This document shows, piece after piece, positions 15,109 to 23,391 of a stretch of 28,234 bases of DNA. The stretch's first letter is position 1, and each line of letters begins with the position of its first letter. Source of the DNA: Alteromonadaceae bacterium UBA2620 (lineage in GTDB: Bacteria; Pseudomonadota; Gammaproteobacteria; Enterobacterales; Alteromonadaceae); NCBI GenBank assembly GCA_002339125.1, contig DDJQ01000017.1:6607-34840 (forward strand), in the 5' to 3' direction. The position numbers were made by a program, and so were the translations under genes. The notes beneath the pieces are model-generated. The model was not told the origin of the DNA. It worked only from the letters and a program-made list of their open reading frames with translations, and ran no database searches.

Positions 15109-15157
15109 AATGAACACCTGTTCGAATTAGTCGAAGTTATTATGCCGCGCCGGATGC

Positions 15158-16870
15158 TCAACGTCCATCCAGTTTATCGAACAGTTTGTTCAGCAGCTTG
15201 TCTTTCTGTTTTTCCACCGCATTTTTGAAGGTCGCCTGCAGTAACTCCTGCAATGCGGCTTCATCGCGCTGAGTGGCGCTCATCCAGGTTGATATATTGC
15301 CCAGCTCGCTGGCCAGGTTGTCATCCTGACTGCCTACCATACCCTGTAATTTACTATTCAGTTCGTTGAGTTTGTCCTGCTGTGAGGCGCTGAGGCTGGA
15401 TAATGCCGCGTTGGCCAACTGGCGATCAAGGTCTGATGAAAAGCCAAAATTTGGTGCACTTAAGGTGCCGCTAATGTTCATAGTCATATCAAGCTGTTGC
15501 AGGCTATCGAGCAGGCTGGCAATGGCGTTGGTCAGGTTGTCGCTGCCCGTTGCTGCCATGGTCAGCTTAGTCAGATCCACAGTGCCCGAGCCATCCAGCA
15601 TATTATCGGTGATCTCAAGCGAGCCACTGGCCGCTAGTAAGGCCTGTTTTATGGAGGCATCAAGGCGCGGATTATCACTCAGCGAGACGCTGTCTAATAA
15701 TAAGCCGGCAATCTGCCAGGTCTGTGACGCATCCAGCCCGTCAGAATCCATAAAAAACTGCCCCTGCGTAGCAAACTTTTGGGCACCTTCGGCAGCGGCA
15801 TTGAGGATGAAGGTAGTAGGGTGGCCAAATACCGAATGCTGGTTGGTGATATTTTTCCAGTCACCGGTGAGCAGGGTGTCCTGCCAGTTAACGGACAGGT
15901 TGGCCTGCCTGACTAACACCTGCAGAGGCGTACCGGGTTGTTCATCTGCTGTTGGCGCTGCGCCGCCCTTGAGTAAGGGCACCAGTAGGTCAAAGGCGCT
16001 GAATAAATAGCGGTTGTACTGAGCCGCTTTATCACCGAATACCGCTTCGGTTAGCTGCGACAGGGCGGCCTGGTCGCCAGCATAAACCCCTTTGAGCAGT
16101 TCATAATCCTGCTCTGGTGCCGCTTTTAAGGTTTTCAAAGCGCCGCTCATTGCGGTTCTTGCCTCACTGGCTTTTTCTCTGAACGTGGTAATTTTTTCTT
16201 TATCGGTGCGAATTTGTTGCTTTAATTCATCAAAAGCCGCTTTTGCTTTTACAACTTCTGCCGGATTTTTAAAGTCGGTGTCGCGAAGTTTCTGAATTTC
16301 GGCTTTGTAAAACTCAAGGCGGGACTTGCCTGGCAACGCCTGATAGTCTGTTTTAAGCTCGGTAGCATAAGTGTTGTAGGTAGTTCTGGCGTCTTCCACT
16401 GCTGCGGTGGTTTTCAGCGGCGAACGTTCCAGCAATTCATCTACCGTTGGCAGGGCTTCCTTCGCTTCGCTAAGGATTTCATCGAAGCTTTGTCCTTCCG
16501 GTTGGCGCAGCACTTTGCCCGGCGCAGGACGCGGCTGATTAAAAGCAACATCCAACAAATCCACCTGATTCATAATCAGTTGGTCAGACAATAAGGGCAT
16601 CAGTTCCACATCGCCTGCCAGACGCCCTACTACCAGTTGATTGTTTTGAGGCTGAGCCGGATCGGTAAAGCCTATCTCAGTAACTTCGACTTCCAGAGGA
16701 AACAACCTGTGCTCAAAGCCGCCAATGTTCACCTCTGCACCATGGGCCTGGGTTAGCTGGGCTTCCAGCATTGATTTAATCAGCATGTCAGCAAACAGCC
16801 AGTAGATGATCACCGGGGTGAGAATTATCCCTGCTATCCAGACGGTAAACTTAGTGGCTCGACTCTGCAT
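15158..16870 (-). CDS. TIGR03545-type uncharacterised envelope protein (AsmA-like)
   Basis: This 570-residue protein resembles the uncharacterised TIGR03545 family. It has one N-terminal membrane segment (VWIAGIILTPVIIYWLFADM, about 8-28) and a large exported region. The first part (VNIGGFEHRLFPLEVEVTEI) and the later NLSVNWQDTLLTGDW and LDLS-type repeats have the amphipathic beta character of AsmA-like proteins, while residues about 170-270 are helical and charged. The C-terminus is rich in Gln, Leu and Lys. ATG 16870 was chosen because AAAGGAG lies just upstream; 12 further in-frame residues are possible but lack a signal. It heads the ftsB-rpoS cluster and is divergent from putA. Function is unknown; family assignment is from memory of the family's features. 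Confidence 0.7.
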   Translation of the reverse strand: MQSRATKFTVWIAGIILTPVIIYWLFADMLIKSMLEAQLTQAHGAEVNIGGFEHRLFPLEVEVTEIGFTDPAQPQNNQLVVGRLAGDVELMPLLSDQLIMNQVDLLDVAFNQPRPAPGKVLRQPEGQSFDEILSEAKEALPTVDELLERSPLKTTAAVEDARTTYNTYATELKTDYQALPGKSRLEFYKAEIQKLRDTDFKNPAEVVKAKAAFDELKQQIRTDKEKITTFREKASEARTAMSGALKTLKAAPEQDYELLKGVYAGDQAALSQLTEAVFGDKAAQYNRYLFSAFDLLVPLLKGGAAPTADEQPGTPLQVLVRQANLSVNWQDTLLTGDWKNITNQHSVFGHPTTFILNAAAEGAQKFATQGQFFMDSDGLDASQTWQIAGLLLDSVSLSDNPRLDASIKQALLAASGSLEITDNMLDGSGTVDLTKLTMAATGSDNLTNAIASLLDSLQQLDMTMNISGTLSAPNFGFSSDLDRQLANAALSSLSASQQDKLNELNSKLQGMVGSQDDNLASELGNISTWMSATQRDEAALQELLQATFKNAVEKQKDKLLNKLFDKLDGR

Positions 16871-17091
16871 AACTTGCTCCTTTACTGTGACTGTGATGCA
16901 CGCCATTTCCGTCAGGCTGTTAGATATCGCACAGCGACGTAGTGCACCGGCTCTGCCTTGACGCGCAAAAACTGGCCGGTTAATGTGGCAACAAAATCTT
17001 ACGTTAGTTCACCGGCTTTCTCGTCACGGGCAGGTGTGGGGGAATACCCCGGCGCAGTCGTCTTGGTTAGAATACACAACCTTTGTTAACA

Positions 17092-17112
17092 GAGCGCTTC
17101 AATGAGCGCTTC
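17092..17112 (+). repeat. Nine-base direct repeat upstream of putA
   Basis: GAGCGCTTC occurs twice (17092-17100 and 17104-17112) with a 3-base spacer, giving a 12-bp period. Each copy contains the palindrome AGCGCT. It lies about 65-85 bp before the predicted putA start site, a typical activator position. The binding protein is unknown. Confidence 0.6.
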
Positions 17113-17160
17113 TACTAATAAAACAGTAATCTGTATTCAAACTGCCGCGTTAAAAAACGG

Positions 17161-17169
17161 TGATAATCT
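17161..17169 (+). promoter_or_regulatory. Candidate extended -10 promoter of putA
   Basis: TGATAATCT can be read as a TGn extension followed by TAATCT, or as a GATAAT -10 hexamer (5 of 6). There is no good -35, consistent with an activator-dependent promoter. The predicted start is near 17176, about 30 bases before the putA ATG. Confidence 0.35.
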
Positions 17170-17205
17170 TAATTTTTATACGACAGAAAGTACACAAGGG
17201 GTTCA

Positions 17206-20200
17206 ATGTTAACTAAAAGTACGTTTACGACTACCAGCCCGATCCGACAGTTGATCCGCGATTATTATCGCATCCCCGAAACTGACGCGGTCGACCAGAT
17301 CCTGCCGATTGCCGAAGTCAATCCTCGCGCCCGCAGCCGGGCATGGGAGCGCGCCCGACGCATGGTGCTTAAAATTCGGCGCGAGCAGGAGGGCCATGGT
17401 GGCGTTGACGCTCTGCTGAATGAATATTCTCTGTCTACCTCGGAAGGCGTGGTATTGATGTGCCTGGCGGAAGCGTTACTGCGGGTGCCGGATAAAGACA
17501 CCCAGGACGAACTGATCCGCGACAAACTATCTAAAGGTCAGTGGACCCCGCACCTTGGCAACAGTGAATCCCTGTTCGTTAACGCTTCATCATGGGGCTT
17601 ATTGTTTACCGGTAACATGGTCAATTATGCCGACAAACGTAAGAGTGAGCAGTTTGGCCTGTTGAAAAAGACCCTTGGCCGCCTGGGTGAGCCGGTGATC
17701 CGCCGGGCCATGAATATTGCCATGCGCGTGATGGGCCGCCAGTTTGTCATGGGCGAAAGCATCGAAGATGCGGTAGAACGCGCTCAGGAAAAAGAAAAGA
17801 AAGGGTATGTATATTCTTACGATATGCTTGGTGAGGGGGCCCGCACCTTTGCCGATGCTGATCGTTATTACGATGCCTATGTAAAAGCTATTAAAGTAAT
17901 TGGTAAAGCCGCTGCCGGTAAAGGGCCGCGAAAGTCGCCCGGTATTTCGGTAAAACTGTCGGCAATCCATCCACGCTATGAGTTTTCTCATTATGAGCGG
18001 GTGATGGAAGAGCTGCCAGAAAGACTTAAATCATTGTGTATGATGGCCAAAGAATACGATATTGGCCTTACAGTCGATGCGGAAGAAGCAGACCGGCTTG
18101 AGACTTCGCTGGATATTATCGAGAAAGTGTTCCGCGATCCGGATCTTGATGGCTGGGAAGGATTTGGTCTGGCAGTACAGGCTTATCAGAAACGTGCCAT
18201 CCATGTTATTGAATGGCTGCGCGAGCTGACTGTGGATGTTGGCCGCAAAATGATGGTGCGCCTGGTGAAAGGGGCGTACTGGGATACTGAAATCAAACTC
18301 ACCCAGACTGCCGGTGTGGATGCGTTTCCGGTGTTTACCCGTAAATCGTCTACTGATGTGTCTTACCATGCATGTGCTAACCAACTGCTAGAGTACCGGG
18401 ATACGATTTATCCCCAGTTTGCCACCCACAACGCTTATACCGCCTCAGTGATAGTTGAGCTGGCCGGTGATGACAAGCAAGGTTTTGAGTTCCAGTGTCT
18501 GCATGGCATGGGCGATACGCTGTACGATCAGGTTGTTACTGAAGAACACATTCAGTGCCGGGTGTATGCGCCGGTCGGTGTTCATGAAGATCTGCTGGCT
18601 TACCTGGTACGCCGGTTACTGGAAAATGGTGCTAATTCTTCGTTCGTTAACGCCATTGTGGACGATAGTAAGCCGGTAGAGGCACTGCTTGAGGACCCGG
18701 TAGAGCTGACTCAGCGTCTGACGTACCGCTATAACAAGCAAATCAATAAAGCCTCAGAATTGTTTGCCCCGGAGCGGGTTAATTCCAAAGGCTTGGATCT
18801 TACCGATCTGAATACCGTTAACACTCTCAAGTACAACTTAGGGCGTTATGCACGTCAGTACGTTGTGCCGCCGGAGGGTGTGCCGGACGGTGCGGTGGCG
18901 GTGAAGAACCCGGCCAACCTCAACGATATTGTGGGTTATCACCATTATGCCGATGAAGCGGCAATCAAAAAGGCCCTTGATAACGCTGAAAGCGGTTTTC
19001 AGGAGTGGTCGGAGCGCTCTGCCAGTGAACGGGCAATGCTACTGAATCAGGTAGCGGATTCCCTGGAACGGCATATGGACGAGCTGATTGCGATATGTAT
19101 TCGTGAGGCAGGTAAAGTAACTCAGGACTCTATCGACGAAGTGCGTGAAGCCGTGGACTTCTGTCGCTATTATGCTGCCAGAGCCGTGGAGCTTAGCCAG
19201 GATGAACGTCTGGTGCCTCGTGGCGTGGTACTTTGTATCAGCCCGTGGAACTTCCCGCTGGCCATTTTCCTTGGTCAGGTGGTAGCCGCACTGGCAACCG
19301 GTAATACCGTGGTGGCTAAACCGGCTGAGCAAACCAGTATGATTGCCGTGCGTGCAGTGCAGATGATGCGCTCGGTGGGCTTACCGGATAACGCCTTACA
19401 ACTGGTTATTGCCAAAGGCCCGGATGTGGGCAACGTATTGCTGCCGGATGAGCGTATAAAGGCGGTTATTTTTACCGGCTCAACCCAAACCGGTACACTG
19501 ATTTCCAAAACACTGGCCCAGCGTGGTGGTGAACAGGTCCCGCTGATTGCCGAGACCGGCGGCCAGAACTGTATGATTGTCGATTCAACCGCTTTGCCTG
19601 AGCAGGTGGTGGATGATGTTATTCATTCCGGCTTCCAGAGTGCCGGTCAGCGCTGTTCTGCATTGCGGGTTCTGTTTGTTCAGGAAGACATCGCTGATAA
19701 CCTCATTAAAATGCTCACCGGTGCGGTGAAAGAGCTGACCATTGACGATCCGTCGTGGTTGAGCACTGATGTGGGCCCGGTAATTGACCAGAAAGCCCTG
19801 TCTTCGCTGCAGGAACATGCCGAATACATGAAAGAAAACGGCAAATTGCTTTATCAGTCAGAACTGCCTGAAAGCGCGAAAGACGGGACTTTCTTCCCGC
19901 CAACCCTTTATGAAATCAGTGATCTGAGCGTATTAAAACGTGAGGTGTTTGGCCCGGTTGTGCACGTGGTTCGCTTTAAAGGTAAAGAGCTTGATAAAGT
20001 GCTCAAGCAAATTAATGATACCGGTTATGGCCTGACGATGGGGATTCACTCCCGTATAGAAGAGCGTGCGTATGAACTGGCTGCCCGCTCACGGGTAGGC
20101 AACGTATACATTAACCGCAACATGATTGGTGCCATTGTAGGTGTTCAGCCATTTGGTGGTCGTGGATTATCCGGCACCGGGCCAAAAGCGGGTGGCCCAA

Positions 20201-21006
20201 GCTACCTGTCGCGCCTGATGATGGAAAAAGCCACGCCGAAACCCACCATTCTGGAAGAGCCTGAAAGTATCGATGATGCATTGTCGGGCGGTGATACCCA
20301 GCACGAAGAAGCGGCTGCCATTATGCGTAAGGCAACCGAGACTGAAGAAACCTGGCGTTATCTGCCGCTGCATGAGCGGATCTCCAAAGTGCGTCAGCTG
20401 CTGGCTAAACTGGCAACGGTAGATATCGTTGAGGAGTTGGCCGATGACCTTAACCGCACACTGGCTTCTGCCCGTTCGCAGTTAATCAGCATCGATAAAA
20501 AACTCGCCAAACCTACTGTATTGCCAGGACCAACGGGTGAGTCGAATAAGCTTTACCTTGAGCCTCGTGGGGTACTGGTCTGTTTCGCCGATAAGGAAGT
20601 AGCGTTCGAATACTGGATGCTGTCTATCGTATCAGCCCTGGCTACCGGTAACTGCGTGGTGTCTGTTGTCTCTGATTTATTCTATGAAGAGGCGCTTGCT
20701 GTGAAAGAGAAGTTTAAGGCAGTAGGTGCGCCTGATGGTGTATTCCAGGTTGCCAGACTAAGCCACCTCGACGCGCTGTTAATGGATGAGCAACTGGCTG
20801 GTGTGGTCGTCGACAGTAATACCGAGCGTACTGCTCACATTACTGCGATGTTAGCCGAACGTCAGGGCGCTATCCTGCCGGTAATCACCGCTGAATATAA
20901 CGATAAGCTGATTCAGCGTCTGATGACCGAGAAGACTATCAGTATCGATACTACGGCATCGGGCGGTAATACCTCGCTGATGACCATGGTAGACGAAGAC
21001 GAGTAG
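17206..21006 (+). CDS. putA: Bifunctional proline dehydrogenase / P5C dehydrogenase PutA
   Basis: PutA oxidises proline to glutamate: a FAD proline dehydrogenase passes electrons to the quinone pool and the intermediate is channelled to an NAD+ aldehyde dehydrogenase. The 1266-residue protein has the PRODH barrel at about 190-480 (DAEEADRLE, RLVKGAYWD at 352-360, YPQFATHNAYTA), the P5CDH domain at about 560-1020 (NFPLAIFLGQVVAALATGN, Glu783 in IAETGGQN, Cys817 in GQRCSALR), and a C-terminal ALDH-like domain ending in the conserved ASGGNTSLMTM. E. coli PutA (1320 residues) has an additional N-terminal ribbon-helix-helix repressor; here the protein begins at the region after it (YRIPETDAV aligns with YRRPETEAV). 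It is therefore a type B PutA without DNA-binding activity. AAGGGG precedes ATG 17206. A hairpin terminator follows. Confidence 0.97.
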   Translation: MLTKSTFTTTSPIRQLIRDYYRIPETDAVDQILPIAEVNPRARSRAWERARRMVLKIRREQEGHGGVDALLNEYSLSTSEGVVLMCLAEALLRVPDKDTQDELIRDKLSKGQWTPHLGNSESLFVNASSWGLLFTGNMVNYADKRKSEQFGLLKKTLGRLGEPVIRRAMNIAMRVMGRQFVMGESIEDAVERAQEKEKKGYVYSYDMLGEGARTFADADRYYDAYVKAIKVIGKAAAGKGPRKSPGISVKLSAIHPRYEFSHYERVMEELPERLKSLCMMAKEYDIGLTVDAEEADRLETSLDIIEKVFRDPDLDGWEGFGLAVQAYQKRAIHVIEWLRELTVDVGRKMMVRLVKGAYWDTEIKLTQTAGVDAFPVFTRKSSTDVSYHACANQLLEYRDTIYPQFATHNAYTASVIVELAGDDKQGFEFQCLHGMGDTLYDQVVTEEHIQCRVYAPVGVHEDLLAYLVRRLLENGANSSFVNAIVDDSKPVEALLEDPVELTQRLTYRYNKQINKASELFAPERVNSKGLDLTDLNTVNTLKYNLGRYARQYVVPPEGVPDGAVAVKNPANLNDIVGYHHYADEAAIKKALDNAESGFQEWSERSASERAMLLNQVADSLERHMDELIAICIREAGKVTQDSIDEVREAVDFCRYYAARAVELSQDERLVPRGVVLCISPWNFPLAIFLGQVVAALATGNTVVAKPAEQTSMIAVRAVQMMRSVGLPDNALQLVIAKGPDVGNVLLPDERIKAVIFTGSTQTGTLISKTLAQRGGEQVPLIAETGGQNCMIVDSTALPEQVVDDVIHSGFQSAGQRCSALRVLFVQEDIADNLIKMLTGAVKELTIDDPSWLSTDVGPVIDQKALSSLQEHAEYMKENGKLLYQSELPESAKDGTFFPPTLYEISDLSVLKREVFGPVVHVVRFKGKELDKVLKQINDTGYGLTMGIHSRIEERAYELAARSRVGNVYINRNMIGAIVGVQPFGGRGLSGTGPKAGGPSYLSRLMMEKATPKPTILEEPESIDDALSGGDTQHEEAAAIMRKATETEETWRYLPLHERISKVRQLLAKLATVDIVEELADDLNRTLASARSQLISIDKKLAKPTVLPGPTGESNKLYLEPRGVLVCFADKEVAFEYWMLSIVSALATGNCVVSVVSDLFYEEALAVKEKFKAVGAPDGVFQVARLSHLDALLMDEQLAGVVVDSNTERTAHITAMLAERQGAILPVITAEYNDKLIQRLMTEKTISIDTTASGGNTSLMTMVDEDE

Positions 21007-21033
21007 CCAAAAAAAACAGGTCATCAAAAAACG

Positions 21034-21063
21034 AAAAAGGGCGCTTATTTAAGCGCCCTTTTT
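21034..21063. terminator. Bidirectional terminator after putA
   Basis: AAAAAGGGCGCTT (21034-21046) and AAGCGCCCTTTTT (21051-21063) form a perfect 13-bp stem with a 4-base loop. T-runs are present on both strands, so it can end both putA and the convergent YgiM-like gene. Confidence 0.92.
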
Positions 21064-21077
21064 GATTGGCAAAGCCA

Positions 21078-21680
21078 TTACATCCAGGAATCGTTGCGGC
21101 GACGACGTTTTGGAATAAAGGTCACGATAATGCCAAGTATAACGCCGGCACCCGCAACAATACCGCCATAACTGAACATCCTGTAACGCTCCTGGGTATC
21201 CTGAACGCTGATTTGCGCTTCCAGCGACGAAACCGATTGTTGTGATTCATTCAGCGCCGCTTCCAGCTGAGCATTTTGTTGTTTTACCTGCGCCAGCTCC
21301 TGGCTCAGTTCGGCGTTGCGTGACTGAACCCGGTTAAGCTGCTGTTCGCTGTCGGCGAGACGCTGACTTAACTGCGGTAATTGCGCCCGGCGAGAAATAG
21401 TGTCGATAAGATACTGAGTTTCTACCCACCCCTCACGACCGTTGGCATCGCTGATTTGAGAAAAGTCATTTTCACTGTTGGTTTGCAGCACGGTTACCGG
21501 TAATCCGGCTTCAATAGAGCCCAGGATCCGGTAATTACGCCCCGGCCCGGAATGCATGTAAACAATAAGGTTATCGGCAATATAGTGATCGCTATCGGCC
21601 GATAAGGTATCTGAAGATTGCTGAGCCGCGGCTGGCAGGCTCACAATAACCAGGCCGAAAAGAAAAGGTAGCAAGCGCAT
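21078..21680 (-). CDS. YgiM-like SH3-domain membrane protein (TIGR04211 type)
   Basis: This 200-residue protein matches the layout of E. coli YgiM (206). It has a signal peptide (MRLLPFLFGLVIVSLPAAAQ), a bacterial SH3 domain at about 30-95 (YIADNLIVYMHSGPGRNYRI, GREGWVETQYL), a Gln/Glu-rich coiled coil (about 100-165) and a C-terminal TM segment (GGIVAGAGVILGIIVTF) followed by the basic tail KRRRRNDSWM. The role of the family is not firmly known. ATG 21680 gives the signal peptide; a longer in-frame start is rejected. It is divergent from ygiF, the same neighbour as in E. coli. Confidence 0.88.
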   Translation of the reverse strand: MRLLPFLFGLVIVSLPAAAQQSSDTLSADSDHYIADNLIVYMHSGPGRNYRILGSIEAGLPVTVLQTNSENDFSQISDANGREGWVETQYLIDTISRRAQLPQLSQRLADSEQQLNRVQSRNAELSQELAQVKQQNAQLEAALNESQQSVSSLEAQISVQDTQERYRMFSYGGIVAGAGVILGIIVTFIPKRRRRNDSWM

Positions 21681-21790
21681 GAGTGTCTCTACATCATAAA
21701 ATAATGCTCTGATGTTAGGGGCTGATACCATGAAAGGCAAGTGCTTCCCGACATACATTGTTATTGCTGGCGCTCTGCGCGTGGCGCCTA

Positions 21791-21819
21791 TTGCTAAATG
21801 ACCCATCGGCAGGTAATGT
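21791..21819 (+). promoter_or_regulatory. Weak candidate promoter of ygiF
   Basis: TTGCTA (21791-21796) and TAATGT (21814-21819) are spaced by 17 bp in the 180-bp gap between the divergent YgiM-like and ygiF genes. Both hexamers are only partial matches, so this is a weak call. Confidence 0.25.
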
Positions 21820-21860
21820 AGCCGGACTATCTCGCAACTGCTTATGAGTACGACTGTTCC

Positions 21861-23366
21861 ATGTCGGAAACCGAAATCAAATTTGTGCTGCGCGAAGATC
21901 CGTTGCCCGCACTTAAAAACAACCTCTTCACCGCCTTAACGTCGCAGGATGTAGCCATTGAGGAGAAAGGTCAGACTGACCTGCTTAATGATTATTACGA
22001 CACCACCGATCACTTGTTTCAGCAAAATAAAATTGGCATGCGGGTGCGTGGTGCCGATGGTCGCTACGAGCAAACGGTAAAAACCAGCGGGCAGGTTAGC
22101 GGCGGCCTGCATCAGCGTTTGGAATTTAACGTTGATTTGGATAGTCCGGAACCCGACCTGACCCTGTTTAATGATGTGCCCTGGCCACAAGGGCATCAGG
22201 CAGAAACGTTAAACGAGCAGTTGGAAAAGCAGTTCGGCACGCATTTTAACCGGACTATCTTTGACATTAGCTACCCCGATGCCGAAATTGAATTGGTTTA
22301 CGATAACGGTAAAGTGGCTGCGCAGCAGCAGGAAGCACCGATCCGCGAAATCGAGCTTGAGTTAAAAAGCGGCGAGCTCAGCCGTATGTTCGAGCTGGCA
22401 AACCGGCTGGTGGATGCGCTACCGGCGAGGTTAAGTGATACCTCCAAAGCGGCCCAGGGGTACCAGTTGCTGCACGGTGTTTCTCATAAAGTGACGCCGC
22501 TACCGGACTTCCTGCCGCTGAAAGACAATATTTCTACCGAAGCCGCTTTTTGCCGGGCGCTGGAATGTGGTTTGGTGCATTGGCAAAAACATGAGCATCT
22601 GTACTTTGAAACCGGCGCTACCAAAATGCTTACTGAGGTTACCCGGGCAGTGCGAATGCTGTTACAGACGGTGTCGCTGTATTTACCCGTTTTACAATGC
22701 CCGGCCATGCTGACACTGCATAAGCAACTGCTCAGTTATGCCGATAACTGGCTGTGGCAGGACGATCTGCAGAGCTTACGTTTGTTGTTGTCGAAGAAGA
22801 GTTTGTTTAATAAAAAGCTGTCACGCTATCCGGCTCTGATCAGCTACTTGCAGGGGCGGCAGGCCGGCTTGGTGCAGGCCCATGATCCTGCCAGCCGGCT
22901 TTTTCAGTCTGCGCCCTCAAAGCTAAAACTCGCTATTGCTCAGATGCTGCAAAGCAAACCCTGGCGTTCCGAGGTAAAAGGCTATGAAATGCCGCTGATG
23001 GAGCATGCCAAGGGCTGGCTGTCGCAAGGCTGGCAAACCATTCTTCAAACCATGCCTATCCAGCGTCGTATGTACGCTTCGAATTATACGTCAGTAGAAA
23101 TGCTGTTGCGCCAGACCTTGTTTAACGGCTTTTTACTGGCCGATATGTTTGAAGACAGTCGTGGCCACTTCCGCGCGCCTTGGTTGGATATTTTAATCGG
23201 TATCGATGAACTCAATGCTTTGTTACTATTGAAAAAGTCAATTTTTGATGCTGAGTTGGCCGAGCAACAGGAGTTGCTGGAGTGGGTTCATGAGAAAACC
23301 CACGGGCTGCTCAATGTGATGGAAAGAAGTCGTCAGGTTGCCATGACCGGCGAAGTGTACTGGTAA
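21861..23366 (+). CDS. ygiF: CYTH-CHAD protein, inorganic triphosphatase YgiF type
   Basis: YgiF hydrolyses inorganic triphosphate in a metal-dependent CYTH tunnel. The 501-residue protein begins MSETEIKF, carrying the ExExK motif (Glu3, Glu5, Lys7), followed by LLNDYYDTTDH, KIGMRVRGADG, YEQTVKTSG and REIELELKSG, all CYTH strands. The CHAD domain from about residue 230 to 480 is all helical; the His/Arg pattern for polyphosphate binding is weak (EVTRAVRMLLQTV), as in E. coli YgiF. The protein is about 70 residues longer than E. coli YgiF (433). ATG 21861 starts at the motif; the ribosome binding site is weak. A membrane AraC-like gene follows after 25 bp and is probably co-transcribed. Confidence 0.9.
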   Translation: MSETEIKFVLREDPLPALKNNLFTALTSQDVAIEEKGQTDLLNDYYDTTDHLFQQNKIGMRVRGADGRYEQTVKTSGQVSGGLHQRLEFNVDLDSPEPDLTLFNDVPWPQGHQAETLNEQLEKQFGTHFNRTIFDISYPDAEIELVYDNGKVAAQQQEAPIREIELELKSGELSRMFELANRLVDALPARLSDTSKAAQGYQLLHGVSHKVTPLPDFLPLKDNISTEAAFCRALECGLVHWQKHEHLYFETGATKMLTEVTRAVRMLLQTVSLYLPVLQCPAMLTLHKQLLSYADNWLWQDDLQSLRLLLSKKSLFNKKLSRYPALISYLQGRQAGLVQAHDPASRLFQSAPSKLKLAIAQMLQSKPWRSEVKGYEMPLMEHAKGWLSQGWQTILQTMPIQRRMYASNYTSVEMLLRQTLFNGFLLADMFEDSRGHFRAPWLDILIGIDELNALLLLKKSIFDAELAEQQELLEWVHEKTHGLLNVMERSRQVAMTGEVYW

Positions 23367-23391
23367 CTGATTACCGCGGAACAAAAATACA

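Larger units (their letters stand above)
16871..17205. other. Divergent intergenic region TIGR03545-type gene / putA
   Basis: This 335-bp gap holds no recognisable gene. It contains a small GGGG-AATA-CCCC hairpin (17039-17050), a nine-base direct repeat (17092-17112) and an extended -10 (17161-17169) before putA. A possible second promoter, TTGACG-N17-TAATGT (16958-16986), lies further upstream with a weak -10. The putA start is preceded by AAGGGG. Confidence 0.55.

Noticed and set aside
15366..16010. Long plus-strand frame (214 codons) within the TIGR03545-type gene
   Set aside because: It is antisense to a well-supported gene with a good ribosome binding site, and its Ser/Leu/Arg/Cys-rich composition is typical of a shadow frame.
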